In this document: one piece after another, positions 11,413 through 24,900 of the stretch
Position numbering within the stretch: the first letter of the stretch is position 1
Layout of the letters: the number at the start of each line of letters is the position of its first letter
DNA from: Rhizophagus irregularis
Lineage: Eukaryota > Glomeromycota > Glomeromycetes > Glomerales > Glomeraceae
Reading direction: 5' to 3'
Assembly (NCBI RefSeq): GCF_026210795.1
Contig: NC_089434.1
Location: 5,332,001-5,396,000 of the forward strand
DNA: 64,000 nucleotides
Program-made: the position numbers and the translations under genes
The notes under the pieces: model-generated
What the model saw: the letters and a program-made list of their open reading frames with translations, nothing else
The model's database searches: none
What the model was told of the DNA's origin: nothing

Positions 11413-12144
11413 ATCTAAAATTTATCATAAATATTTTTAAAAGTTTTGGTCCTGAAATAGAACTTTATGTTCGACCAACAAGTACGTTGATATTTTCAAT
11501 TTTCCAATAAGTAGGTTTACCATTAACATCCATCGACCCATCAATTAACGATCATTGCCATCCACAAAAACTCAATTTCATCGTCTAAATATTATGTTCA
11601 ACTTTTTAAATCATGATCTAGTTCTCATCTTTGTTCTTGTACTTCGTATAAATTTACGAGCAGCGATTCCTCCTATTTTTGTCTTCATTTTTATAATTGT
11701 CATTCTCTTCTGGATGTTATGAAACTATAATTGGAAAAACCAACGTCCGGTGTCCAAATGTCATGTCTCACGAAGTCGAATTATATTAGTTTTCACTCAT
11801 TCAATTTCTAAAAAAGAAAATTAACCATCTTTTCACGGGATTTATTTAATAGAAGTTTAATGAGCCCCTGATTTTCTGTGTAAAAGCGCGTATGACGTGT
11901 TTTGTTGCACATGACATTAAAATAAGTATTTAACTACTTCCTCTACTTCTTCGTGTATTTCCTTTCAAGTTACTTGCTCGTTGCTTTTCTGTTTGGATTC
12001 ACCTACCAGGTATAATTTTAGAAGCGGCTAACAAAAAGTTTTATTTTGGTTGGTTAAGTTTAGGTCAGCTATTTAAACGAAATCAAATTTTTTTATCAAT
12101 TCAGTTTTTTTAAATCAACGCCGTAAAGAAGTTTATCAACAAAA

Positions 12145-12561
12145 ATGCCTTCAACTCCTTCTCAGAGTCGACGCAGAATACTTAGAAGACTCGTTAAATC
12201 ACGCCAAACTAACATGAATACTGACAACTTAGTGCGGGTTTTTTTATAAACTACCGTTTTTTTTGGTTGTCGTTCTTTTAGGCAAATTTATCGATTTGTT
12301 CTTATTGTTTTTTACGTGTTTATCTTTATTATTTTAAATTGTTTTAGATTTACAATCATTGCAAGTTATTTCTTCAAACATTGGCACAAGAAGCTAATAA
12401 TGAAGCAGAAACCGATAATACAAATGTAGTTGAAGAAAAACACGTTAAAGTCGCTCTGGAGGTTAGTCAAAATTGTGAACCAAACATCTCAATTTCAATT
12501 ATTTTACTCTAATATAATGATTTTATCTAAATAGAAAGTTTTACATGAGTTCCAAGGATAA
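12145..12561 (+). CDS. CENP-W-like histone-fold kinetochore protein
   Basis: There are three exons: 12145-12237, 12348-12461 and 12535-12561. They encode 77 residues. The introns start GT and end TTTTAG and AAATAG; the first donor (GTTTTT) is weak, while the second is GTTAGT. The protein has a basic N-terminus (SRRRILRRLVKSR), a central histone-fold helix (NHCKLFLQTLAQEA), then EEKHVKVALEKVLHEF and a terminal G before the stop. The central helix, the helix-starting EEKHV, the length and the end KVLHEFxG are characteristic of the CENP-W family, which pairs with CENP-T in the inner kinetochore and binds DNA. The start follows CAACAAAA and an AT-rich leader with a TATTTAA box about 70 bases upstream. 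It is apparently intact and lies between repeat copies A and B. The exons are too short to show in a simple ORF scan. Confidence 0.85.
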
Positions 12562-13629
12562 CTATAATGCTAGAAAAGAAAATTATTATTTACTAATTTT
12601 GAAATTATAGCTGTAAAGATTTAGCGAGAAGTTTTTTTCAAATAATTATATTTTTTTCTCATGTCGCCCTATGAATTCTCTTTAACCATTTTGTGAATCA
12701 TTAAATATTCTCTAAATATTTTGTACTCAAAGTAGCATTTTTTGCTTAATCAGCCTTAAAAATGTATTTTTTCTTTATTTCGATATTATCGAAAAGTCTG
12801 ATAAGCCGTTTTCACATTCTTTTTCACGTACTTATGACTGATTGTTTAATTATTTTCAACAAGTCTATTTTGAAGTTCGATTAAAATCTATGAAGACATT
12901 CAATTATACTTCGTTTTTGATAACATTCATAGCATTCTCCTAACCAACAGGTTTTCTTATTTAGGGCTTCCGAAGAACGAAAAAAGGAGACCCATCGGTT
13001 ATCTAAGTGAATTCTGCCTCTAACTTTAACAGTAGATCCATTTTGGAAACAGCAGTGCATATTGAAGCGGGTCATATGAAAGATGCAATATTCTTTGTAA
13101 ACTATCATCACGCAGTTTACTGTAAAAACTATATCCCGATTTGATGATAGATATCATAATTGCCGCGACATCAGAAGCAGTAGGAGTGTTATAATGGCAG
13201 GATCACAATAAATTCGCATAGATATATCATATATCGGCAACATCATTTGTCAGAAGTATATCTCTTATTTGGCGAAAATTCTGGATATATGGATTGTGAG
13301 CATCCAACATATCTTGCAAACATCCTACATAATGCGAAGCCGATTACTATTCTCATGATAAGGAATAGAATAGCTATAGTTACTTTATGGAGGGAGTCCT
13401 TTCTTACCAGAGGAATTGAAGAAATGCCTGATGTGAGGTTTTCGATTATATTAATAAAAGCCCAATATTTTTTTTAGGTGGGAACAATTTTGGATTCAGT
13501 ATTCAATAATAAGCCCTCAATCTAAACCCATAAATGACTGACGATCACGTGAGTGATCAGAGAGAAACGCCCGTGACCACAAATTTTTCATAGTGTCGAC
13601 AATTACTGCTTCGTCAATGCAGTTTCCTG
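12562..13629. other. Spacer with ORF debris between CENP-W and copy B
   Basis: No intact gene was found. A minus-strand frame at 12881-13111 (GSTVKVRGRIHLDNRWVSFF and beyond) and a plus-strand frame at 13247-13477 have partly coding-like composition but were not recognised. A TCACGTGA octamer sits at 13545-13552, followed by an imperfect dyad (GTGATCAGAGAG). Confidence 0.3.
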
Positions 13630-16434
13630 AGGATTGTCCAATTCCTTGGATTCAACTTCAAAGAAAATCCGGATCAGGGGCTCTAAGAGGATTCCCGCAT
13701 ATAATGAGTTGCAGAGTTTTGCCAAAGGAAGCCTTGCCCATAACGATCTTTGAATAAAATATTACAATGGGCGAGTACGTGAATGGGGAGAAGACGAAGA
13801 GAGCAAAGGCTGCAAATGCTTTTATAATATTTTCTTCTAGATATGTGAAAACAATCCAGAATACGTGAAATTAACAATAATAAAAATTGAGATTTTTTGC
13901 GCCTTTTTTTGTGGTGTTTTTTTTTAAAAAAAATGAAATGTTATGAATTAATTAAGTGTAAATGGTATACCTCATTTTTTTCTTAATAAAAAAAATATGT
14001 TTTTTGTATCTTCGAATCTAATGCATTATTTGTCATATTCCGACTATTCCATTATAATTAATTCATTTGAACCTACCACGGACTTTCGCATTCATTGGTG
14101 GCGTGAGTTGTTTTAAGTCAATAAAGCCTATCAATTATTGGAGGAAAAAAAGCGATACTAAAGATGATCCAATTTGATAAATACAAGAATCAGTATCCAT
14201 AATGACAAAAAAAATTATTTATATTTTTATATATTTTGATAGTAATTAACGCAAAAAATCTTTACAGAATTTTATTCAAAGAATAAACTGAAATTTGTTA
14301 TTTATTTAACAACAATTAGGATCTTATATGTAATTATTCAATTCTCAGCCCTGAAAGGACAACACACACTACACTAGTGCAGTTAGTCATTAGTCGACAA
14401 TTATAATTAATTCACGGATAAGACAAATAAAAATATTGGATTATGATCCGTTAAGATCCAATTTTGGGGTTATTGCATGAAATTCATTTATGTAACTTAT
14501 GTAATCACTCTAAAAAACAATAAAACGCCTAAATGTTTAATGCAAATTGTAAATAAATAAAAATTGGGTTTATAATAATGCAATATTGGCTGGCAGCCTT
14601 TCCGTATTTTTTTCTTTTTTACGTTCATTCGCACCCATAACACCACCATTGCGAAATAATTTGTGTAGTATGTATAATGAAATCGATCTTTGTACAGTAC
14701 TTTGGAAATGAATCACTATAATGATGACGCGATCCTCCAAAAAAAGGGAAATTGATTTTGAGAACAAGGAAAAATTTTATGATGAATATTATAATGAATA
14801 TTATCTTGTTTAAAGAATTTATTGGATTATTTTCACCAATTCTGCTGAAAACTTGACATATCTTAACGAATATAAAGGCCACTTTATTATGATTAAAAGA
14901 TGATATCATTAGATAGACAATCATGTTAGGTTAATGAGCCACATTCTTTTTTTTCAGGCATAGATACAATAGCCTAAGTCATGGAATCTACTATTTAATT
15001 AAAATTGTAATCATTAATTAATTGCGTATAAAGAAAGAATCGGGCATATTTTCTCTTTTTTCTGAAACTAACCATCTTTGTAACAAAAACTTCGATCGTG
15101 ATCGCTATAATATCATTATCATCAAAGATTTTGAGAAAACATTAGATTGAAATAAGTATTAAAAAATACTATTTGCTTAACTGTTAAAGATTCTCTTTTT
15201 TTTAACACGAAATCCTTTTAAAATAAATGTTATAATCCTTTTCAGTAACGTTCAACATAATTCTACGTAATATTTGAATCGTATACATAGTTAAACATAA
15301 ATATTATATAATATTAAATAAATAAACTTATTATTGAACATTCTAAACTAATATCATAGAGACATATCTTTGTTTTATTTCTAATATTTTTAAAAATTTT
15401 GATTATTTTAGTATAAAGAAAAAATTCTATATAATAAAAAATTTTTATACATTATACTACCTTAAAATTTCATTTCATCGTCTCTTAATAGGTTTAAGAA
15501 ACACATTTTATTAGTATTCACGGCGTTCATTTCTAGAAAATTGTGTGATCTGTATTCTAAAATCTAGAGCGCAATGTCTAAGTTAAACAATAAATTTATT
15601 GCAATAAAAGTCTTTGTGCTAATATACTGTATATTGCATAAAGAATTAATGAAATAAACTAAATAATATCCATCATGTTTTTTACAATGTTCGATAAAAT
15701 ATTTAATCTTAGAATCTGTCATCCACGATGGAAAAGCTTTTTATATGATTTACTAACCACAGTGTTGTTTCACGTGATCATATATTGAGATGTGAAATCT
15801 ATTTTTAGAAGCTAATAAATATTGAAGTATTATCTCCTAAATTAACATATCATATCATAAGTCTAGAGCGATAGTAATAGTGTCAAAAGATTTCCCTCCG
15901 CAATCTTGTTGGCCAAAAATTCACACATTATATTTAAAGATTATATTGTGCTACATTATGCAACATTTTGATATAATCCATCGATTCTCTACCAATGATG
16001 ATACCGACTTTGATCCAAAAGCAAGGTGAGTAATTTGATTAGATTTTTTTTAACTTCTATTGGTACTTAGTCCAAAAAAACTACAATCGAGAAGAAAGCT
16101 TGATTGCAGAAAGGAACGTATTGAACAAAGAATTTCTGCATTAGGAATTTGAATTATAATCGGCAGCTCTATTAGAAGATACACTAGAGATAGCAATGTG
16201 GTAGGAAGGTTTTCTTTTCAGTTTGATAAAAATATATCGACATAGATGGAATTAATGTAATTAATGTAATTAATGTGATAAATTATTTTAGAGAATTTTC
16301 ACATTAATAATAACATACTGTATATACTATATTCTTATTAAAACAGGAGATTCATTTTGGTCTGGCATAATCAGTTTGCGGATCTGTTTTGGCTCTGGTT
16401 CGGGTCCTCGATTCTTAAAACTCGATTTAAAAAA

Positions 16435-17010
16435 CTCGTGATATCAAATTATATTTCTTTCCTGGTTAATATTAGCAAGAACACGAAATTCTGAAGGTGA
16501 ACGCTGTTCAACCGTTGTCAAATCCATCAAACGTGTAATGATTTTGCGGTAAATGTAAGCAGCTTCGTCTACAGGATTAACGATTGTCGATTGTCATCTC
16601 AGAACCAGATATTTGTCATCATCGAGGCGAGGCCTGCCTAAGTCACCCTTTCTGGAATTTTGGAAATTAAGGATATGCTTATAGTAAAACATTTCTTCTT
16701 TACTGCAAACGGATTTGATTTACAGATCCAGACTGTAAGGCAAATTGCGTGAAATTGGTGTGATTTAATCCTTGTTAAGATTTCTTTTAGCAATTCTTCT
16801 CCATTAGGAAATATAGGATCCCAAATCCTGTTGTAAATATATTGAGTTGCGTCTTTAATTATTAAATCAAAGATCCAAAGAAGGAGTGTTTTTAAATTCG
16901 ACTCCAGGTGATTTTGCCAAGCTCCTTTATGAAATTTCAGGCAATATAAGTCTTTTAGGATCCAAAGATGAATATCAAATGGGATCTATTGTTCAACAAA
17001 CTATTTTATA
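16435..17010 (-). pseudogene. Decayed, unidentified ORF within copy B
   Basis: Minus-strand frames look coding: DATQYIYNRIWDPIFPNGEE with LLKEILTRI near 16800-16860, and NPVDEAAYIYRKIITRLMDL with TTVEQRSPSEFRVLANINQE at 16435-16573. The second stretch is a copy B-specific insertion bounded by sequence shared with copy A. Stops and frame changes separate the pieces. No family was recognised. Confidence 0.35.
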
Positions 17011-17520
17011 AAATCAATAAAAATTGAATTGAAAAAGTGACCGGTAGTTATAATGCGTACCAGTAGAACGGTAAAACTGTAAATCAAATAGTTGTCATTT
17101 CCATGATCACCAATATTAATCTTTGAACAAAGTGAATTCGTTCAACTGAGCAAGAACATATCAAAAAAACGACTTTTTGGTTACAACATATCGTCATTCT
17201 AGATTTGCATAGATACCAGTTTCGATACTGCATGTGATCATAATAATCACCAAACAATGTGTGATGAGTTGATGATCTTATTTTTATTTAATCTTAACAC
17301 TTTTAGTTATATGTATTCAAAGTTAATTTTTTTTCGTACTTGATTAGTGCTTGATTGAAATGCCGTTAATGCCGTTGCACATTCAGCTGTAACTTCTAAG
17401 CAGAAAATTGGACTAATGGTTATTAGTTGATATCAGGATGGGTTACGAATTTTTCCTTGACGTCTTATTCTCCGATGAATGTAAGAGTTCATTCTTCTTA
17501 ATTACAAATTCTCTGCACTC

Positions 17521-17858
17521 ACCTGCTACCCTGGAAGAGCCCGTTCTATTTCTGGAGGAGCTGAAGTATGGCAAGAGTATTATCAATCTGCCATCTCATT
17601 AGGGACAAAATAATGATAAACATTGACTTAAGTGCAACTGCTTTATATAAAGGTGGTCGTTCACTTGTCCAAATTGTTGAAAAATAATTGGAATTTAGAT
17701 TTCCTGATGATCTACGTGAGGGTCTTTCTGAAAGGGAACATCAAATAGTTAAGAGAATAATAAGAAACCTCAAAATAAGAGTTAACCATAGAGCCGAAGC
17801 TCGAACCAGTTCCAAGATTGAAAGATTAACACAAACTCCCGCATCTTCAAAAAGTTGA
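17521..17858 (+). pseudogene. Argonaute linker-1 (DUF1785-type) fragment
   Basis: The first frame reads ISGGAEVWQEYYQSAISLG to a stop at 17611-17613. A +1 shift then gives MINIDLSATALYKGGRSLVQ, an in-frame TAA at 17685-17687, DDLREGLSEREHQIVKRIIR, NLKIRVNHRAEA, and KIERLTQTPASS before TGA at 17856-17858. This order (GG-x-E-VW-x-G-YYQSVRP, then I-N-I-D-x-S-x-x-x-x-Y, a charged helix, L-K-x-x-V-x-H, and L-T-x-x-P) is that of the region between the N and PAZ domains of eukaryotic Argonautes. The segment is absent from the matching site in copy A (about 6525), so it arrived after the duplication or was lost from A. No introns are visible in it. Confidence 0.75.
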
Positions 17859-18664
17859 TATTATTGTAGAGTTGTTATTTCCATAATTTGGAAAGATCCT
17901 TTGCATCAAATAATTTGATATAAATAAATATTGTATAGTGTTACGATATCAAAAAGGTAGAATATATTTCTACTAATATTACCTACTGAATGTTTCAGGT
18001 ACAAAAGTTGACGATTTGCAAAAATCGTATTTGTTATAATGAGGTTTGCCAAAAGCAATAGAGTAAAAAAGCCCTAAGCCAACGTTGACAAAATGCGTGG
18101 ATCATAGTTTAGATATAAGAGAAATTTGTAGGTTTACATATTAATATTTTTGCAGAGTAACAAAAAAATTATTGGAAGCTTGGATGAGAAAGACGTTTGA
18201 ACATGAAGTGGGATTAGTAATGCATGCTTACGATTCAAGATCTAATGTGTGCATTTTAATCTAAAGGATGGAACGAATGCGATTTATTCGCTGTGACCCT
18301 AATCATGAAACGGAACAGAAGCAGCAACCGAATTGCTACGCTAGATAGAATCGGATGTCTGAAAATGAAAAAAACAAAACATTATATTGTTAATATTTCT
18401 AAAGGGAGGAGTAAGGGAAGGAGATAGGTAAGCATCAAAAATTATTGATATTATTTTATGTGTACAATTGCACTTAGTAAAACTATTGTTAATGAACCTG
18501 ATATAATGACAAATATATCTTATACGAATAGGTCAAGTATTAATTAGAATGAATCAAGCGGTCGAATCAATTTGGAACCTATACTGGCAACAACCATCCC
18601 GAATCTTATACCCATAAATCATGATACTCTTAACAGTTTGATCACTATCAAACTAATAACCTGT

Positions 18665-19010
18665 AAAGCAAATGTATCGACACACCAAAAGCTAAAAAGT
18701 TATTAGCTAGTGAAAGTGATTCTCCAGCAAGAGTAGAAATTATTTCACGTACCCTTTATATATATATTGATATATATTGAATATGGACAAATGGGAATAA
18801 GTTTTTAAAAAAAATGTTTATAATGATCCTGTTATAGTCAATTTATTATGAAGAAATTGAATAAAAGACAAGTAGACAAGATGATGATGACTTTCACTCG
18901 TCAGATTCTATCCGTTCATGCTACAGAGCTGAAAATAAAGACATTGAATATCAATTTATTATTAATAGAAAGATATAGATGATTTATATATGGAAAATAC
19001 TAATGGCCAA
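18665..19010 (+). pseudogene. Decayed ORF at the right border of copy B
   Basis: One frame reads KAKKLLASESDSPARVEIIS (about 18685-18750). After shifts, another reads MKKLNKRQVDKMMMTFTRQI with LSVHATELK (about 18850-18935). The composition is coding-like, but stops and frameshifts break it. The family was not recognised. Confidence 0.35.
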
Positions 19011-20330
19011 AAAATGTGTCAATCAGCTTAACAGAAGTTCAAAAAGTCTAAAACATTTTAAGTGAAACAATGAAGTTAATGGTTATTTTTGTAACATATC
19101 ATTTTTTTTTAAGAAAATAATGAAATAATGTATTTTATCATTTATATTTTTATATAGTTATATGATTGATATAAAGAATTTAGTTAGTTATCATATATAA
19201 GATTTTACATTATTTTAATAAAAACTTATTTTTTTTTATGTAATTAATTAAAATTAACATAAAACTCTTTTAATTAATTAAACTCTAGTTAACCTGTTAA
19301 AGCATTAAAGTTTTCAATTCTTTAATCATTGATATGCTAATCATAGTAATATTTAAAAAATTTATAAATACATCTAAAAAGTGCAAAATTATAATTATTT
19401 TACTATAAAATATTTCTTATTTCTAAATTAAACTTTCTGAATATAAAGATAACTTATACAGTGTATTGTACGGCATGAATATTGTAAAAAAACATAATAT
19501 TTCAGAGATAAAATGATGGTGGGTTTTATTTATTTTAATAATAAAAAACGTGTATGAAATAAAATGATGGTAGATTTCGGATCATAATAACTTCTTGATG
19601 GGTCTGAGAAATAGCATATTTTCGTGATAACATCAATTCTACAGCTATAAGATGTAGGTATGCATCATGAGGTATATTCTCTACATCTTGTATATATGCA
19701 ATTGATTGATTGCAATTTTTTTTTTTTAATATAATCATTATCATCATCAAATGTTTACACTATATTCTTTATTTTCTACAGTAAATCCAAAGCCTTTAAA
19801 CTACTCAATCTTTGGAATTGTAAAAGCCATAATTAAATTTTTGAAGTATATTTGTTCTTTTTTTGCAAGATCTTTACTAGCACGTTTAATTTGTATGATT
19901 CTTCATAAGATTTCTGAATTTCAGAAACAGCAATTCTATTATCTGGTGTTATAATCCAGTAAAATAATATTTAGGATTAGAGTAAAGATTAACACATATG
20001 TCATATGTATAACATCATTTATCCTAATTTAGAAATCATAAACAAATTTGCTCACAGTACAGTTTAAGAAATAATTAAAAATAATATTAAATTTATAAAT
20101 AAAGGAAGTTTTAAATTACATAAGTGATTTAAATTTATTTGATAAAAATTTTATATTTTACTTATAATTCTAATTCAGTTCAATTTAGTTCAGTTTGAAC
20201 TAAATTAATATAAATTGAATTGTGATTTAGTGATTCAGTTTAAAATACAAATGAACTGAACCATAAGTTGAGTTGACTTAATTCAAACTGTAATTTACTG
20301 AACTATAATCATTCCTAGTCCAGATTAAGG
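19010..20330. other. AT-rich stretch without convincing genes
   Basis: Short frames at 19535-19750 (-) and 19751-19954 (+) have no recognisable features. From 20170 to 20300 the sequence repeats variants of TTCAGTTTGAACTAAATT. Nothing else is seen. Confidence 0.5.
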
Positions 20331-20374
20331 TTGCTTGCTGAAACCTAGGGGTTTAGGCAAGATGGCGTTTCACC

Positions 20375-20530
20375 GAAAAGCGAAATTCTGCCGAAACTAT
20401 ATTAAAGTTATATTAAAAAACTGGCGAAACTTTGGAGAAAGGTGAAACTGCCGAAACTTATTATAAATGCCGAAACTGCCGAAACTCTGCCGAAACTATA
20501 ATAAATCTATAGTAAAATTTTGACGAAACT
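20375..20530 (+). repeat. Tandem GCCGAAACT repeats
   Basis: About seven copies of a GCCGAAACT core (variants GGCGAAACT and GACGAAACT) are separated by variable AT-rich linkers. No coding role is visible. Confidence 0.7.
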
Positions 20531-20589
20531 AATCGTAGGATTTTGAAGAGGTTTAGACAACACGTTAAAAATCAGATAAAAAAAAGTAA

Positions 20590-21115
20590 AAAAAGTAGAC
20601 AAAATTTAAATTTAAATCAAATTTGAATCAAATCCAAATTAAAACTGAATCAAATTTAAATCAAATCACTAAATCAAATCAAATTCAAATTTAATTAAAT
20701 CAAATAAAATTATGAATTAAATCAAATTAATTCAAATTATTCAAATTAAATTTGAATTAGATCAAATAAAATTACTGAATTAAATCAGATTTTAATTATT
20801 CAAATTAGATTTAAATCAAATTTGAATCAAATTGAATCAAATCAAATTAAATTATAAATCAGATTTGATCAAGTTTAAATTCAATTTAATTCAAATTTGA
20901 TTTAAATCAAATCAAATTTAAATCTAACTAAATTAATTTAATTCGATCTGTACAGAATATTATATATATTTATGAATTTTGCAGATTATTTGCAGATTTG
21001 TGAATTATTTGTAAATTTGCAGATTATTTGTAATTGCAAATTTGCGAATAATTATTTTTTAAAATCTGCAATATTTCAGTTTGCAATATTGCAAATTGCA
21101 AATAATCCACAATTA
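20590..21115. repeat. Low-complexity AATCAAAT and GCAAATTT repeats
   Basis: From 20590 to 20950 the sequence is built from AAATCAAATTTGAATC-like units. From 20975 to 21110 it is built from TTGCAGATTATTTGTAAA-like units, which produces the spurious frame at 20972-21277. Confidence 0.75.
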
Positions 21116-21520
21116 AAGTATTGTGAATATATTTTTAACTATAGATGTTTTATAATATTTTTAATTTTTTTAACTTTCAGAAATTTTATAAAATACAATA
21201 TTTTTTTAAAGTTATATAATATTCAAGAAATCAATCACCTCTATATAATGATTAAGAAACTAATAGATATACTTTAAGATATTTTTACTAAGAACTTTTT
21301 ATATAAGAAGCAATCAATAATATGATATCCTTTTAATTATACAAGTATCCTAAAACATTTAATAACTATAGAAAATTCAATCAGTTATTTGATACCTTTA
21401 GAAAGTGAAAGAATCTCTAATACTCCTAAAAGGACTTTTTTTAAAGTCATAAAGGTTAATAGATATCTATAAAGGGTGGGTAGGTAAGGTAGCATCTCAA
21501 ATCCCCCTAGTTTAACCCTA
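21116..21520. other. AT-rich spacer, nothing recognised
   Basis: No gene, RNA or clear element was found. The only mildly GC-rich part is GGGTGGGTAGGTAAGG at about 21474-21490. Confidence 0.4.
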
Positions 21521-21529
21521 TTATTTTTA

Positions 21530-21965
21530 TTTTAATAATATAAATATTTTTATTTACTAATATATAAACATTTAAATATTTTTATTTAAAATAATAATAT
21601 AGATAATTTTATTTAATAATAATATAACCATTTTATTTAATAATAGATATTTTTTATTTGATAATATAAATATTTAAATATTTTTAATAATATAAACATT
21701 TTTATTTAATAATATAAACATTTTTATTTAATAATATAAATATTTTTATTTGATAATATAAATATCTACTTATCAATGTTTACATTCTTCATTCTGCTCT
21801 TAATCTATGAAGATAATTTTTTAGTAATATTTATTAAATATTTTTTTTTTAATAATTTATATATATATGCTTTATTGATATTATATAAATATTTTTTATT
21901 TGATAATATAAATATTTTTATTTTATTTAATAATATAAATATTTTTATTTTTGAAATTTTATAAA
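21530..21965. repeat. AT-only tandem repeat (TATTTAATAATATAAA units)
   Basis: At least eight degenerate copies of ATTTTTATTTAATAATATAA make up the stretch. The frame at 21776-21964 is an artefact of this composition. Confidence 0.75.
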
Positions 21966-24900
21966 TAAATAAAAAATATAAATTTAATTAATTAATGCAA
22001 ATTTAACTATTAATTTTATTAATATTAAAACTTAAATTCATTATACTTTTCTCATTTTTATTGTTACTTTTATTATTATTCTTATTATTTAATAAATTTG
22101 AAAATAAATTAATAAAATTTAACTTTTAATTTATAATTATTTTAGTATTTACTTTCTTTAAATTTTCTGGTTTTTTTTTAATATTTTTAAAATATTATAT
22201 AATACTATATATAGTATTTTTCTTTAAATGTATTTCATTTTATAAGATCTACAATTAAATATAAAAATTTTTACTTTTGTTTAATACCTTTTCTTAATTC
22301 TGGTAACTTAAGCTTTAATGTTAATTCTAATAAAATATTTGATATTATATAAGGGATGTAAAATAAAATACCCTGTGTATTATTTTGTATAAAGTTCAGG
22401 ATATTATATGCAGAAGTGTTAAAAAGTAAAGTTAATTTCAAGATTATTATTATTATCAAATAAATCAATTCAGAAGTTTTAGAATTTAAATTGGTAAAAT
22501 AAAAGTAGTATATTACAATTAAAAAAAATTTATTAATAATCTTTTTATTCTCTAAATCTTTATAATAAACTATTTTGTTGTAAGTGTTTATAAATAATAA
22601 GAGACATTGAAATAATTGATCTAAATTTTAAAATTGCAATCATTCATAATGCAATGCAAAAGGAAATAATTAGAAATCATGATCTGAACTTTACATATCC
22701 TTATAGTAATTACAAATTTGAAGTGAAATTGGAGTTCAATGCTTAATAAACTCATAAATCATAATGTAATTGTTAGCTAACAGTCAAAATCTCGGAATAA
22801 TTCAAGGCAAGAAAATTTATAGTTTTTATTATTTTTGTAACACAATATGTTATTCCGCTTTGCATTATTTGCATTACACAATATACTATATAATTTAACA
22901 ATAAAAATAAAATTCGTAATAAAGTAAACGATTAATGAATCAATCGTACTAAAATTTTATTATTATATATTTTATAAATATTTACAGATCTCCTACTTAG
23001 TTAGAACGAAAGGTCTATTTTTCTTTATTAAAGAACTTTGTTTAAAGGATTAAAAGAAACTAAATTTAGAAATGATAAGGAAAGATAAAAATTTAATATT
23101 CAGACTGAAATGAAAAGAAATTCTTAAATTATCCGAGTTGACCCTGAGTCACCAATATATTCGGTACTTAAAATTACAATTGGGACAATGGACATTTTTT
23201 TGAAAGAAAATACTTAATTATTAGAACTAATTGAAGTAATACTTCGAAACAGAACAGAAAAAAATATTTACTAAATAAATACCTGATTATGTACAAGATT
23301 TTATACTTTTATAAATTAAATATAAATAATGAAAGTAAAAATTTCAATGTTTTATATAATTAAAGAAAATGAGATTTTGAACAAACGAGATTTAGCTTCG
23401 AAAGAAAGACCTTATCGTACAAATCAACAATTATTTACTAATTTAAGGGATTAATTAATTTCCTTATATTTTTTGCTCATTGTTTTCTGAATAATACAAA
23501 TGATGTTTCAATGATATTCTATAATAAGGATGGGTAAACAAATTCCCGAAACATATTATGTCGCACAAAGATCGATTAATTATCATTCCTGAACGAGAGG
23601 AACTCAAATTGAAAAAAGTATTAACTGTTAAAAATTAGTAATATTAATTATTATTTTATTTACAAGTTAAATAATATGATAAATAATGTCCGTCCGTGTG
23701 AATTTATAATCCACACCTTCAGCACAAATAAAATTTCATTTACGACTCCAGCACCAATTGAAATAGTGATACTATCAAATTTAATTTCGTGTATCAAATA
23801 ACTAACTGATTTATGGTGACAAATTTTTTTTGAAGATGAAAACAATATAATTTAGTAGAATATAATTTAATAGAACAATATTAGATGAAAACAATATAAT
23901 TTAATACAACAATATTAAATTGAAAGAAATCGGAATTATTATTATTAATTCTATTTTTATTTATCCTTTTTTATACAAAGAAATATCAATCGATTTATTA
24001 AATTTATTAGTGATCGTGCGTGTAACTGTATTTGTTTTGATAAAGAATTCAAATTTAGGAATGATTTATTGGCATACTCGGGAGATAAATTCGTATATTA
24101 AGGAGTATAATAGAGAATTTTTTAAATTTTGTGGTAGTTACAGGAACATCTTGTTATGTATATTCGGATTATTGTTTTTAATCTCAAGTTTATTCCTTAA
24201 ATTCGAAACGAAATATAGCATACAAATAAGAACAATCTGATCCGACTCATTTCCTAATAAATTTAAATATATTATTGTTGATCGCCATCGTGAACTTCGC
24301 TCCATAAGTTAAACAAATATTGACAAATATTGACAATAATTGTTCCTCAGATTTTTTAATTCATCAAATTGTGTAACAAATTGCCGTACTTTTTTTGATT
24401 CAGAATAGTAATCACGAGATAAAATAGATGCTAGCAATCAGCATATCGGAATATCAAGTCGAATGTTTGCGTTACGTTACTTGTATAATACGTACGTCAC
24501 TAAAATAATATGACTAATCTTAATTATAATAATTCTTTACGCATAATAAATACCTTTTTCTTCTTGATTATACCAATAGGTTACGATTATACCAATAAGT
24601 TACAAAATCGATAGAGATATATTTGTAGATCATTTTTCATGTATAAAAATATTTTTCAGCAGAAAAATTGATGTCGTACAACAAGGTTACATACAAGTCA
24701 TACAAGTTCAAATGTGAAAATGTGAACGAATTTGTTGATCTACGAGATATTGCTCTTGAACATTCAGTTAATTTGTGGCGTTATTTCTTGTTATATGTGG
24801 CAAAATTCCCGGTATCGGAACGATTATAAAAAACAATTACCGCATCTTTTATAGAAAATTCATAACGCAAAAATTTGTAAAATTATACGATACATTTTTT

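Larger units (their letters stand above)
13630..18605. repeat. Repeat copy B (large duplicated segment)
   Basis: This is the partner of copy A (about 420-8420), in direct orientation overall and about 12 kb downstream at its left end. It lacks the hAT element, the MITE and the composite insertion present in A. It carries insertions of its own at about 16397-16573 and 17533-17858. The block 15840-17150 is inverted relative to A. The similarity is obvious by eye but contains many indels, so the duplication is not very recent. Confidence 0.7.

Noticed and set aside
20972-21277. 101-codon + ORF
   Set aside because: It starts in GCAAATTT low-complexity repeats and continues in AT-rich DNA.
23920-24240. 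106-codon hydrophobic + ORF
   Set aside because: I/L/F/Y-rich frames are common by chance in this composition; no motif or promoter was seen.
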